Of a stretch of 64,000 bases of DNA, positions 1 to 10,835 are shown in pieces. The position numbers were made by a program, and so were the translations under genes. A model generated the notes under the pieces. The model saw nothing but the letters and a program-made list of their open reading frames with translations, made no database searches and was not told where the DNA came from. The stretch's first letter is position 1; the number at the start of each line of letters is the position of its first letter. This DNA comes from Pomacea canaliculata (Eukaryota > Mollusca > Gastropoda > Architaenioglossa > Ampullariidae), in assembly GCF_003073045.1 (NCBI RefSeq), contig NC_037598.1, positions 10,657,543 to 10,721,542 on the forward strand, in the 5' to 3' direction.

Positions 1-382
1 CTTTGCTTATATGTTTTCTGGATTATATGCTTTTTTAATAAATAAATATTCACATCGGCTATCGGATATCACGACATAAATTACATACCTGACAACTGTG
101 TATTTGGTGGTTTGCTTGTTTTCAGTCTTTATCCTCATTCTGCCATGTTCACGTGTACACTATAGTGAGGACTTTGAGGAGTTTGAAGGATGAAAGGACT
201 TGAATTATTAATTCACTCGTTAGCCATGTTCACTTACATTGTTTAAGATTAATTAAGAAAGTGCAAACTGTTTGAGATTTAATAAATGTTTCTTAAGATC
301 GCTTACTGTCTTGCTAATGTACTTCTGCTATTTCCTGTTGTTCAGTTCTTTGTTTATTACTCATGACTGTATAACCTCCATC

Positions 383-383
383 C

Positions 384-417
<34 letters not shown>

Positions 418-418
418 G

Positions 419-477
<59 letters not shown>
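383..477. repeat. TCA/TTA trinucleotide microsatellite
   Basis: An uninterrupted run of about eleven TCA units passes directly into a run of about nineteen TAT units. The switch between two related trinucleotides is typical of slippage followed by point mutation. The repeat makes the surrounding reading frame look like a poly-isoleucine protein, which is an artefact. Confidence 0.95.
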
Positions 478-929
478 TACACTAAGCAATATCCGGGAAA
501 CAGTCATAATAATGTAATGTAAAGAACATGCAAACATTCACTGTTCGAGTACAAAAGGTTATCACTCAGATTTCACAGTAAAGACACATTGCCGAAAATC
601 TCCAGAACACAAGGGTTAAAACATCTGAGTAAATACATTATTGACCAGTAACATAATATCAAACAGCAAAGAGGTGCTTGAGTTTATTCACCACACTTTA
701 ATTAAAATCGCAGCCAAAGTGAAGTACAACAGAGAGGACATTTGCCCGATGGATTCAATCAGTTCGCATTTGTATTTAACGGAGAACGTCCAGCAAAAGA
801 GAAGAGAGGAGTAAATTTCAGCCGAGGTAAATATACACATAAATACCCAATACTAAAATCGAAATCGAAATATCACAAACGTGGAGAAATAAAACCGAGG
901 ACAACAGAACTGTGAGAACGATGACCCTG

Positions 930-1175
930 AGGTTGGCAGACCTGGATGTTATCTACGGGTACTTCAGTTTCTTCTCCTTCCCCAACCAACCGGGGAGGGG
1001 CACCCAGTAATGCGGTGATCAAGCTACTCGTTTGTCACCTCCTGGGTTCAGATCTCACCAACGGACACTAGATATGGCATCTGTTAGCAGGATTACCTCT
1101 TCTTCTCCCCTCATAGTGCGAAATCACCTGTAGGTGGAAGCATACTCTCGCTAATCCAACCAACCCACGAGGTCT
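930..1175 (+). mobile_element. tRNA-derived SINE, rearranged (partial body followed by a fuller copy)
   Basis: A polymerase III B-box-like string GGTTCAGATCTC at about 1044-1055 is followed by a body ending in CATAGTGCGAAATC at about 1116-1129. The same strings occur, in the same order, in reverse complement at 20580-20786, which shows a dispersed family. Just before the head, at about 940-980, lies a piece related to the middle of the family (GGGTACTTC followed by a C/T-rich stretch), so two partial copies appear to be joined. The A box is weak. The tRNA ancestry is inferred from the B box and from the better-preserved head of the other copy. Confidence 0.65.
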
Positions 1176-2260
1176 GGTCCAGAAAGTGTCTCTCCAAATT
1201 ATACTGGACAGCTAACGATCTTAATTCATCTTAATACATAATAGATGTATCTCTAATTAATTAATGTGTTGATTTTTTTTCTTTTTCACATTCATGCCAA
1301 AATATCTATCGCCCGACCCACCCCACACACATACGCTGCCCTCAGTGTAGATTTCGGGAAGGTTGATCTGCCCCAGGGTAGTTTCCCACCCTTCCAAAAG
1401 AAAATAACGACTGCATGGGTTGAGTGTTTGCGTGCAACAAACACACTGAGTGCTCTCGTGCTCTCCATGTTGTATTTATTTACAGAAGGATATTAAAAAG
1501 CGACAAGGAGAGGCGGAGATAACGCTGACATGTACCAAAATACAACTTGTAAAAACAAGGGTACACAAAGTTATACCCACCGACAGGCTGACATTGTGGG
1601 AAACTCACAGCGATCATCACTCACCGAAAACATTGGATTTTCCCAGAAGTTCTTGCAAAAACCATGACCTCATGACCTCGTGTGTTCCCGTCGTTTGATC
1701 CTGATTGTAGAGAAGACTTGCCGAGTGCAAGTTTGGCAGTCTTTATAACCGGGGTAAATCACCAAACACCACCTTCGTACTACTGGCTCTGATGAAGTGA
1801 ACGACCTACTTTTTTTATACAAAAAAACATGTTTATTAAACTATCTTTATCTAACTAGCGAATTGTTTATGGTGTTCGTGTGATTGCCGCTGTCTCTAAA
1901 ATAAATGCCTAACAAAAATTCTATTCACCTTACCTGTGATGATAACAGATTATAATTACTTTATCAACATGGTCTTGTCATATCTCATACCAGGATTGTA
2001 AACCTCGTGACCAAAAGATATCCTGTTTGCTGTACGTTCCTGAGTAGTTTACAGTGCACCGCCTACCCGCCAGGTAAACCCAAGACGAAAGGTGCAACAA
2101 TCTACAAGCATGAGTAGAATATCTTTACCCGAAGACTATTTCTGGTTCCGTGAGTCACGGAAGGTCCACATCGACTCTTTTCTTGGGTCTTGTCCAATCA
2201 ATCCTCGACTGTCTGGGGATCCGTTTGTTGCGTGGAGCAGTCAGTTGATCCGTTGTCACC

Positions 2261-4271
2261 ATGATGGTCGTCCTCCAAGTCACTGTCGCTTCCTGGATCG
2301 TGTTCTCGTCGGTGAAACCCTGCTTCTCTTCCGCCTAGTTCAGAGCCAGGTAAGTTCTACCTTTACCTACATTAATTATCACAATTTATTCAGGGAAGTT
2401 TCCTGCAGTTTTGATTAAACTTTCGCTGTATGTGGAGGTACTGAGGATAACCTGCTTATGTTCTTTCAACATAAACTAATTAGCTTTCACATGCCCCTGT
2501 TCAGTATTTGCCGGCTTTAAGATTGCCTTACCAATTTCATGCCTCCATGGGTTCTGTTTCCCAGAAAAATGTGTATTTCTGAGACAGGTGTTGGGAGTTT
2601 TTCCGATGACTCGCCATCTCATTATGAGTTAAGTGAGAGAGGGAGGGTTCGATCCATCCAAACTCATTGATTTTGAAGATTATTTTTTTCCAACTACAGC
2701 TACAATTGAAAATCTGTATATCTAAATTTATGTCATACACACGCAGTCATAGAAAATCTTTTAATAAATATGAGGGCAGACTGATAGAGAGATAGATAAT
2801 CTTCCTCCTCCTTCTTCTACAGCATCATGGTGCATACTTGAGACGAACTCAGGAACCACGCCTGACCTGCTGGAATGTTCGTTTGACAACCCAGTCAAAA
2901 CCATTCAACTTGACTACTACTCGCACGATCTTCCAGGTACTCCTGGTGTCAATGGCTGTCACCCCCCCTCCCCAATTTCATTCTTTAAATAATTATAAAC
3001 AAATCGGGTGTGTGAGATTATTGCAAAGATATAAGAAACCCAGGGTGTGTGTTTGCCTTCATTATTTTGAGAAATGAACAATGGTAGCAAAGGAGTAGAT
3101 TGGAATTCAATGGAAATAAACCTTTGATGCTGTTAGTGGTAGTTCTGATGTTCTATGATATTTTATGGATGTAAAAATATTCTGCAGATACTTAGCTACT
3201 GTGAAGGTTATGTTTGTGTAGTGTTGCTGTTGTTGTTGCAGAAGTCGCCGTGTCATGTGACGAGACATGTGACGTGTCTGCTGTTCTGTCCACAATGTTT
3301 CGAGTCAGCAGCCTCCAGCCTCGTGTCCTGACTGTCGATATCCTGCAGGTGTCCCCCAGAAACGCTGGCAGGTACCGTTGTCAGGCGATGCAGGATGCTA
3401 CGCAGCTGGCAGTGGAAGGAAAATGTACTTGGTTTCTACTTTAAATTGTATTTACAAAGTGTCTATAATATATATAATGTATTTTTGCATTTTTTTGTTT
3501 GAAAGCGTGCACATCTTTTTATTTATCTGTGCGTCCAAACCTTTGAATACTTGCATGCTTGCAAGAGGTTAACACTTTTAGAAGCCTCTTAGTCACCATG
3601 GAAATGGAAGCAGGGTAAACACTGTGAGATTTCATACCGAGTTTAAAAAAAATTGAAGTGCTACTGTCTCGGGAATCTCGTGTGTGTGTGTTTGTGTATG
3701 TGTGTGTGGAGTCTTGCTCTATATTCAGTGTTTACAACCTAGACCACTCTACCTCCGTGTTTCCTGTTTGTTTCTCCAGGTTCAACAGCCGTTGGAAAAG
3801 GTGAAGACAAAGAAGACAGTTATCTGTACTTCTTGCCAATTTTGGCCATAGTGCCCATCGCTCTGATCATCGTCGTAATCGTCTGCAAAGTAAAGTCTTG
3901 CGGATTTTGGTAAAGCTTTTGTTTGTCTGTAATTTAACATGATATAATGCAAACCATACTGACAATATAATGCAGTGTATGAAAGTAATACACAGGTGAA
4001 AAGAAAAACTAGTAAGGGATAAATGTCTTTTAACATAACTTAGCAGCCGTTTGTCAGTCCTTCGAGAAAGTTCAGCACTGACAGCATTGATACTCGAACT
4101 TGTCTAGACGATAATGATGCTGATGAGGATGAGAGGTTAGCTTTCAGATAATTGTAGCAATTGATGATGAGACCAGTGTTGATATAACGATTATTATAAT
4201 CTGGTGAGAAATTGGATACGCTATCAAAGGAGGAATTAATACTTACATGACTAGCAGTTCGACACTGTTGC

Positions 4272-4362
<91 letters not shown>

Positions 4363-4875
4363 CCATCCATCATCCATCCATCACCATCCATCACCATCAT
4401 CCCTCATCATCCATCATCAATCAGCATCAATTATTATTATCATCATCATCAGGAATCTCAGTTGCGGCAAGGACGTGAACACTCGACTTCTTCACAAGGT
4501 AAAGCAGAACATCCAGAAGAAGAAAGTCTGACGTCACCACCAGACGAGCAGACACCAGCGGCAAACGAAGGTAGAAAGATCGACAAGCAGGAAGCCACAA
4601 CGATTGGTGCGGCTGCCGATGACGTCACAACCAGACCAAAGCCAAGCGAACTTGAGATCTTGCTGCCGAGCGAGGACGAGCAAACAGACCGCGAGAGCTT
4701 GGACAAGGAGAAGTGGGGTCACGACCTCCCAGAGCCTGCTGCCGGCCATCCTCCCCTAAGTCCGCTTGAGAAAGTACAGAAAAGGTTGGAAGGAGAAGGC
4801 TATTCTCCGGAAGTTGTTCGAAAGCGGTCATTGGTGAACGAAGAAATAAAGTGCAGAGAAGTCTTTGATAAATAA
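2261..4875 (+). CDS. Ig-like single-pass membrane protein 1 (first exon uncertain)
   Basis: Exons 2823-2936, 3242-3424, 3780-3889 and 4453-4875 join in phase (1, 1, 1, 0). The product has a single Ig-like domain, with LLECSF giving the first cysteine and the hallmark NAGRYRCQ giving the second, then a stalk, then a membrane segment of about 20 residues in the 3780 exon (LPILAIVPIALIIVV). A cytoplasmic tail of about 140 residues follows; it is acidic and rich in Pro, Ser, Glu and Lys. A hydrophobic start, MMVVLQVTVASWIVFSS at 2261, looks like a signal peptide, but its frame meets a stop at 2336 before the strong donor at 2349/2350, and no donor there gives the phase-1 exit that exon 2 requires. 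The stop codon at 4873 overlaps an AATAAA. The function is unknown; an adhesion or immune recognition role is inferred from the domain only. The paralogue lies at 8.2-10.8 kb. Confidence 0.65.
4272..4452. repeat. CAT/AATC/CATC compound microsatellite abutting a splice acceptor
   Basis: About twenty CAT units are followed by AATC and CATC units and more CAT. The last CAT-rich stretch ends in CATCATCAG, which is the acceptor of the final coding exon of the Ig-like gene (exon start 4453). The poly-serine frame read through the repeat is not a protein. Confidence 0.9.
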
Positions 4876-4876
4876 A
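4871..4876 (+). promoter_or_regulatory. Poly(A) signal overlapping the stop codon
   Basis: AATAAA at 4871-4876 contains the TAA stop of the first Ig-like gene. A second AATAAA at 4950-4955 is the likelier working signal, because it allows a short 3'UTR of about 100 bases. Confidence 0.4.
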
Positions 4877-7800
4877 GTCGGATACATGAGCTAATTCTAG
4901 AGATTTTTTTACCTCCCACCTCTACCCGTCAGAATGAATCACATAACATAATAAATAAATAACACTTACTTAATGCTATATAAATATATTGTCACTTGTC
5001 AAATTACCTTGTATTTCTAAGTCGTATGAAATCTTTAAAAATTTCAAAAATACTTTAGCAGCTGGTGTACATGATTTTGTGTAAAATTTTGCTTATAAAA
5101 TTATCATATCGTAAATAATTTTGTAAAAATGTTTTAATGTAAGCCCAGTCTTTCAGGAATGATACCATTTGGCAAAAAATGCGTTTCCCTCACTCCTCAA
5201 GGATCAAATGGACAAAGTTGCGTCCCTTAACTATCACCTCCCCATACCCCTTTTACTTCATGCTGTAAACTGGAACTAGTTCTGTGAAACAGTGATCATT
5301 CTTCTTAAATATATTTCTAATCTGGAGGCTTTTTTTCCGCTCCAGTTTTCAAGAATAAGATCCTTCATCTTAATACTAATTTATATGGATAAAATTCTTG
5401 AACTCTCTAAGAACCACAATTTATATAACATCTTAAAGTGCTTTAAAACACCCTCCCAAAGAGGGGAACTTATCTGACATTAAATCCTCCCTCTGCTTTA
5501 CATAATCTCGTTTTCCTTTGTTTCACATAATCACACAACCGTTCAACAACCTGGGGCTGTAGTTATGAAGTGAGGGAGGTGAACACTGCTTTATAAGTTC
5601 ACAAACAAGACGATTGTCCTTGTGTCCCCCAGCGACAAAGATGATGGATTGTGTTTGTCTTTACCTAATGATCTGATGTAACAGTTCAGTTTTCAGTAGC
5701 CTTGTAACCTTTTATCTACCAGGGTATTATTTTTATTTTACAAAAAGCCTCCCATTGAAAGTCCGCATTGTTACAATTGTTGTACTTACTTTGTCCTCAC
5801 TCTTATTGTTAGTTATTGTATGTTAGCTTTTCTGGCTGTTAAGGTGTCTCAGTAAACAAGGAAGCTTACTTTAATTTTATTGGGTTTTGTGATTAAGATG
5901 TGTTCAAGTGAATATTGTTAGTGATTTTATATAGCACTTGCACATCTGACTGATGATTGTATGCAGAACTTCATAACCAGACACTTGCAGCAGGTCTAAG
6001 CATATATTTACCTATGTTTGTTTACTTGTGTAATCCTTTTTTAAAGCGCTTAGTCAAGTGTTATAAATCTGAACTATATTTTTTTCAAACGAAGCATTTT
6101 ATTTCGTTTTTGAAGCTATGCAAAATAAAACAATTTATTTTGATAAAAAAAAAATGCAGTTGTTTTCATTCATTCAGACATTGTGAGACATCGAGTTCAT
6201 TGATCTTCCGTAAAGGTGTGATTGATTTCCAATTTTACAAATAGTTTCCTTTCTTTTTCCATTATAAGGTTCTCTCAGTTTTTAGGACAGCTCTAAAGAA
6301 GAACATATCTTTGTAGCTTTGCTGAAGTATCTGAACCCCTGAAATTAATATTCCTCTCTGTGACTAAACATACCTGAGTAGAGCAGGTGTAATCACTGAG
6401 GTATTCATGTGGTCTGAGGTGGTGATGAGTCGAGTTTGGGCAAACATTATATTATACATGTACTACCTTTCAAGACGTAAAAACCTTTTATTCGTAAGAT
6501 GGGAATTTTCTAGAAGTAGGTTGGTTAGAACTTCCGAAACAAGACTAACACTTATTCCCGAAGACTAATTTAAGACACGTCAACATCCCCCACCCCCGTT
6601 TGTCCGTTTTTTACCTGCTTACTTCCTCAATATCCCCCGTAGCTTGATATATGACAGGTGAGACAGTAAATATCATCATATATCTCACCATGGATAAGAC
6701 TCTAAGTGGTGACTGAAAAGAACCTGCTCATTCTTTTTTTTCTCTCTCTCTTCCCTCTTTCTTTATTCGCTTTTGCTGCTTAACTCTGCCTGCTGTACTT
6801 CCATTTGTTATACTTTTCAGTCAGTGATTACTTCCTTGCCAAAAAAAAAACAAAAAAAAACTATGATTAAAAATTTAGTTTGTATTTCAGCTGGCATTTA
6901 CACGGTGACTCACAGAGCGACTGTTTGTTCAGGTCCCCTGAAAAGTTTTGTGATCTTCTCAGAAATGTGCATAGTCAAAAGGAGAGGGGACTTATAAAAG
7001 TTCTAAACCGTCGGAAAATCTCTGTCTCTCAGTTTACTTAGTTTACGTTGTTTACAGAAATCAAGAAAGAAGGGTTAAATGTCGATGGTGTCACACTGCC
7101 CTGTTTTGAACAACTGTTGTGAACACTTTCTCCAAAACCATTGGTTTCCCGTGGCTTTATTTCATCCACAACTTTGCTAAAATTGTGCAAACGATCGTTG
7201 ACATTTTCTCCACAAAATGTTCTTTAGAAATAGGAAATACAACAAAAATAATTAAGGACAATTACTTACAAACATACTTGATGCATTCATTTAAGTGTTC
7301 GGATTCAATGTTGTTGTATAAAACATTAATTGTTTTGTGGGGGGGAGGGATAGGTTTTAAATGATTGTTTACATATATTGATATAATAACAGGCTTAACA
7401 GATCTTAGCATATTAATGAGAAAATAATGACATATATTTTACTGCTTTAAGCTATTGGCTACAAGGAAGCAGGAACCTACTGAGCATGGCTCTATATATA
7501 TATACGTTTGTGATTTCACAATATTACCTCTACAACTAAAAATACAAAGGCGGAACTTTTGAAAATGTCTGTGTACATCAAATAGCCACCTATATTCTTA
7601 CACATATAATTCTACAAAGACACAAACAAAGAAGCTTTTGAGAGAAAGAGTCACCAGCAATAGTGAAAGAATGTAGTGCCTTCCGACGTTCTCGACTTTG
7701 TTTGGAACTTTACCAAAAAAACAATAATAGCGGAACTTAAAATACAAAAGTGAGCTGTTGATGTACTGAAGGAAGCTAAATGTCCAAGACAAAACGGAAA

Positions 7801-8213
7801 GGATGAAGAGGAGACTGCTCAAAATGGTTTCTCTTGCTCGTTGAAAACCGCTTCAATATATAACAAAAACTCGATAAATATACAAAGAAAACAACAGAAC
7901 ACTCACTCACTCACTTACTCACCACTCACTCACTCTCTCACAAACATTGAAGATTTTACAATGTAGAAAGAAGGAAGTCTGGTCAATGGATTTTCCGTTA
8001 TAATGAACAATACGAAAAAAACGGGTTTTTCATGATCTAATTATAGAACACTTCCCGCAAATAGATACAAATACCACGAGGGTAAAACCCTAACCTCTGA
8101 AGATAGTAAAGTGTCTGCTCATTAGAGTAGTTGTCTTGAGAAGAGCTGGAGGTGTCACACAAAACTCTCTAAACGCCAAACTCGAATTACCTGTCCAGCC
8201 TACAGTTCGGAGA
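4877..8213. other. Intergenic sequence between the two Ig-like genes
   Basis: AT-rich sequence with homopolymer runs and an ACTC-type simple repeat at about 7900-7940. I see no gene, no RNA gene and no recognisable transposon end. The promoter of the second Ig-like gene should lie at the right-hand end. Confidence 0.5.
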
Positions 8214-10835
8214 ATGGTTTCTTATTTACTCTCTGTGATGGTAGTAGCTGCAACCATCACTTGCGAAATTAGCGGCCAAGAGAAATATCAAGAACATCTC
8301 ACATCAGGTAAGACTGTAGATGACCAGGGCTTCTTATCACTTAAAATGTGAAAAAATCACGTGAATACCTAATCACGTGACTAAAATTTGCCACAGGGTC
8401 TAAAAACGTCAACCGTTTGGACTCGGTGGTCTGAAAGAACAAGCGATTCGGTTGGTTACAATATTTTGTAACCAACTGGACATGAAAAATTATTACTTCT
8501 TATCAAACTGTGGTATCATACATGTGATGAATGATACCTCAATGATAACGGTGGAGATAATATTAACAAATGTACATCGCGGTATGCTTTTTGATACTTA
8601 TCGACACATATTAATATTTCTAGCTTAAAGATTGGGGGACTAATAAAACTCCCATACATTTTAAATCAGTTTCTGAAAATCACCAACAATTTAAGCTTGA
8701 AATTCTCTGACATTTTATGAATGAGAAGCCTTGCGGATTGTTGTAAAAGTGTGTTTACAAGTAAGTGAAAGATAATTGGCTGGTAGCCATAGAAGCCAAG
8801 AAGATATTTTGTCGATGCAGTGAAGCTCTGTGGACAAAAAAAGTGTGCCACACAAAGAAAAATTTACCTGTCCCAGAGCGACAGTTCAACCTACAGATCA
8901 CGATTTTATTTATTTTTGTTGCACTCGGCTTTACCCTCCCGGAACCAGACTTCCCCCTAAGTAGTAAGGGTGAAGGAACGAAAGAAGTCGGTGATGATCT
9001 GACAGCTTCTGAATATCTTTTTTTTTTCGTGTATCAAAAGGTGAGAGAGAGAGCAAATGCCAGTCCCAGCAAGCAGCAGGTCGCAGACACGCGGATGTAC
9101 TGCGATGTTCATTCCAAGTGGATGTCAACAACTTTCATGTTCAGTTTTACCCTGAAGGCAGTTTCAACAAAAATGGTAAGTACTTCATCCATCCATGCAA
9201 TTCACATTTTCAGGTGCTGTTAAAGACAAAAGTTATAGGGGAGGTATGAAAGATTACAGACACCAAGAAAGGGACAACGAATGCCTGTGATAACTCTCAG
9301 TGTGAATAAAAGTAAACACGTAAAACAAAATTACAGAAACATAGAGAGTTGGTTCATTGGATTCAACATTTATTCGACCAAACATGAGTCGATTCGGATA
9401 CTGTCCATCGTCAGTTTGACTATTTACCGATTCGACCAAACATGAGTCAATTCGACCATGAAGTTACTGTTCAGATGATAAAGGGAGGTTCTATTCAAAT
9501 GTCTGAAGTTCGTTTCTCAACGTTTCAGTTCCAGACATGGACGTCGTCGTGTCTTGTTCCTCTTCGTGTGAGATACCCGAGGCGTTCAAAGACTACATCT
9601 TCATCAACCAATCAGTCTTTCATTCCAGCGAAGATCACACTTACACCTTCGATGTGTTGCCTAGCAAGACCACCAACGGCAGCTTCATGTGCCAAGCCTT
9701 CCATGAGGCTGACACGCTCTTCACAGACTTCTGCAATGTGTCAGATCACATCCCTTCTCACAAATCTTACAGGTATCATGACATTTATAAATTTATCAGT
9801 GTGTACATTATCAAACATTAAAAAGTGGTCCACAGTCGTTTTTATCTTTTTTTCTGAGAGTTCGTCGAAGTTATTATCATATCATTATCAACAACATCTT
9901 CTCAATATCGTTATCTTTGTCGAGGTTGCTCTTAGTCACTGATGTGTGTTCAGCTTGAGATTTATGCTTTTCCACATTTGTATTTAGCTTTGTTTAGCAG
10001 TTGTGATGGAATCTATGGATGTTTAATTGCAAGCGACCGTGTCTGAATAATTAATTAACATCACCTCCCTTAAATCATTGTATCAGGTGTCCTGCCTCAC
10101 GAGTCATCTCCTCGTGGACACCAAGAGGAACCGACGAAGGAAAGCAACAGTACCACGGCGTCTCCAACGTTGTTGTTGTTGCTGTTGTTGCTGTTACTCG
10201 TACCTGTGATAGCTGTCCCTGTCGCAGTCTGGAAGATTTCACCGTAAACTCTCCGACAGGTGAAAATTGGTTGTCTCCCTTATCTGTCGCCATTTTTATA
10301 CCCCGTGTATGACGATTGCCTCCTTTTAAACAGCATTTTACGTCTTCCTTTTTAGAACAAAATTTTGTTGATATCTGGCTAAAATATAAACCATCTTTCT
10401 CTCTTTTTGTGATTAAATTGTATGGTTGCGTGTATCTGTACTTTAAATCTTAATTCGGAAAAGATCTTTGTAATAGTTTGCATATCTCATATCTTCTTTT
10501 TTGGGTGGTTGAGGCAGATATTTCAAAACAGTTTAATAAAGGAAAGGATGTACTGTTAATTTTGTTAATCTCTAGCTAAAATGTTGCTTTTATGATTATT
10601 TTTAACTTCACTGGCTACTTTGTTTTATTTTTTTAGCACCTTAAAATAATTACTGCTATCATTCGATGACAGGCATAGCGATGTAGAGCAGAGTAACAGC
10701 GGGAATGTGTCACCAGACTCCCAGGGTACACCCGAGATAACACAGACAACTGTTCAGACTGAATCTGAAGAGGACATACGGTTACTGTCTAGAACGGATG
10801 AAGTGAGCGCCGTACACCGTGAACAGAAGGGATGA
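8214..10835 (+). CDS. Ig-like single-pass membrane protein 2 (paralogue of gene 1)
   Basis: Exon 1 (8214-8307) encodes a signal peptide starting MVSYLLSVMVVAATI and ends in phase 1. Exon 2 (9041-9175) and the start of exon 3 (9529) also join in phase 1. Exon 2 carries VLRCSFQVDV, which matches LLECSFDNPV in gene 1. Exon 3 carries DVVVSCSSSCEI, matching VAVSCDETCDV, and the Ig-like NGSFMCQAF. Exon 4 (10087-10243) has a Thr/Ser-rich stalk and a leucine-rich membrane segment. Exon 5 (10673-10835) has an acidic Ser/Thr tail ending REQKG. Exons 4 and 5 join exactly (phase 2). The junction of exon 3 to exon 4 is not settled: the best donor, at about 9772, leaves phase 2 while exon 4 needs phase 1; a weaker donor at 9798/9799 fits. 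AATAAA signals at 11572 and 11669 would give a 3'UTR of about 0.8 kb. The function is unknown. Confidence 0.7.
9371..9449. repeat. Short direct repeat in an intron of the second Ig-like gene
   Basis: TTCGACCAAACATGAGTC occurs at about 9373 and again at about 9431, roughly 58 bases apart, each copy followed by a further ATTCG. I see no terminal inverted repeats or tail, so this looks like a local duplication rather than a transposon. Confidence 0.7.

Larger units (their letters stand above)
1..2260. other. Intergenic sequence upstream of the first Ig-like gene
   Basis: Apart from the microsatellite at 383-477 and the SINE material at 930-1175, I see no gene. The small open frames have no recognisable motifs and no consistent splice signals. 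The region should contain the promoter of the Ig-like gene that begins near 2.26 kb, but I see no convincing core promoter element. Confidence 0.5.

Noticed and set aside
4247-4531. A 94-residue poly-serine frame
   Set aside because: The serine run is the CAT microsatellite. Only its last part (from 4453) could be coding, through the cassette-exon hypothesis given in the findings.
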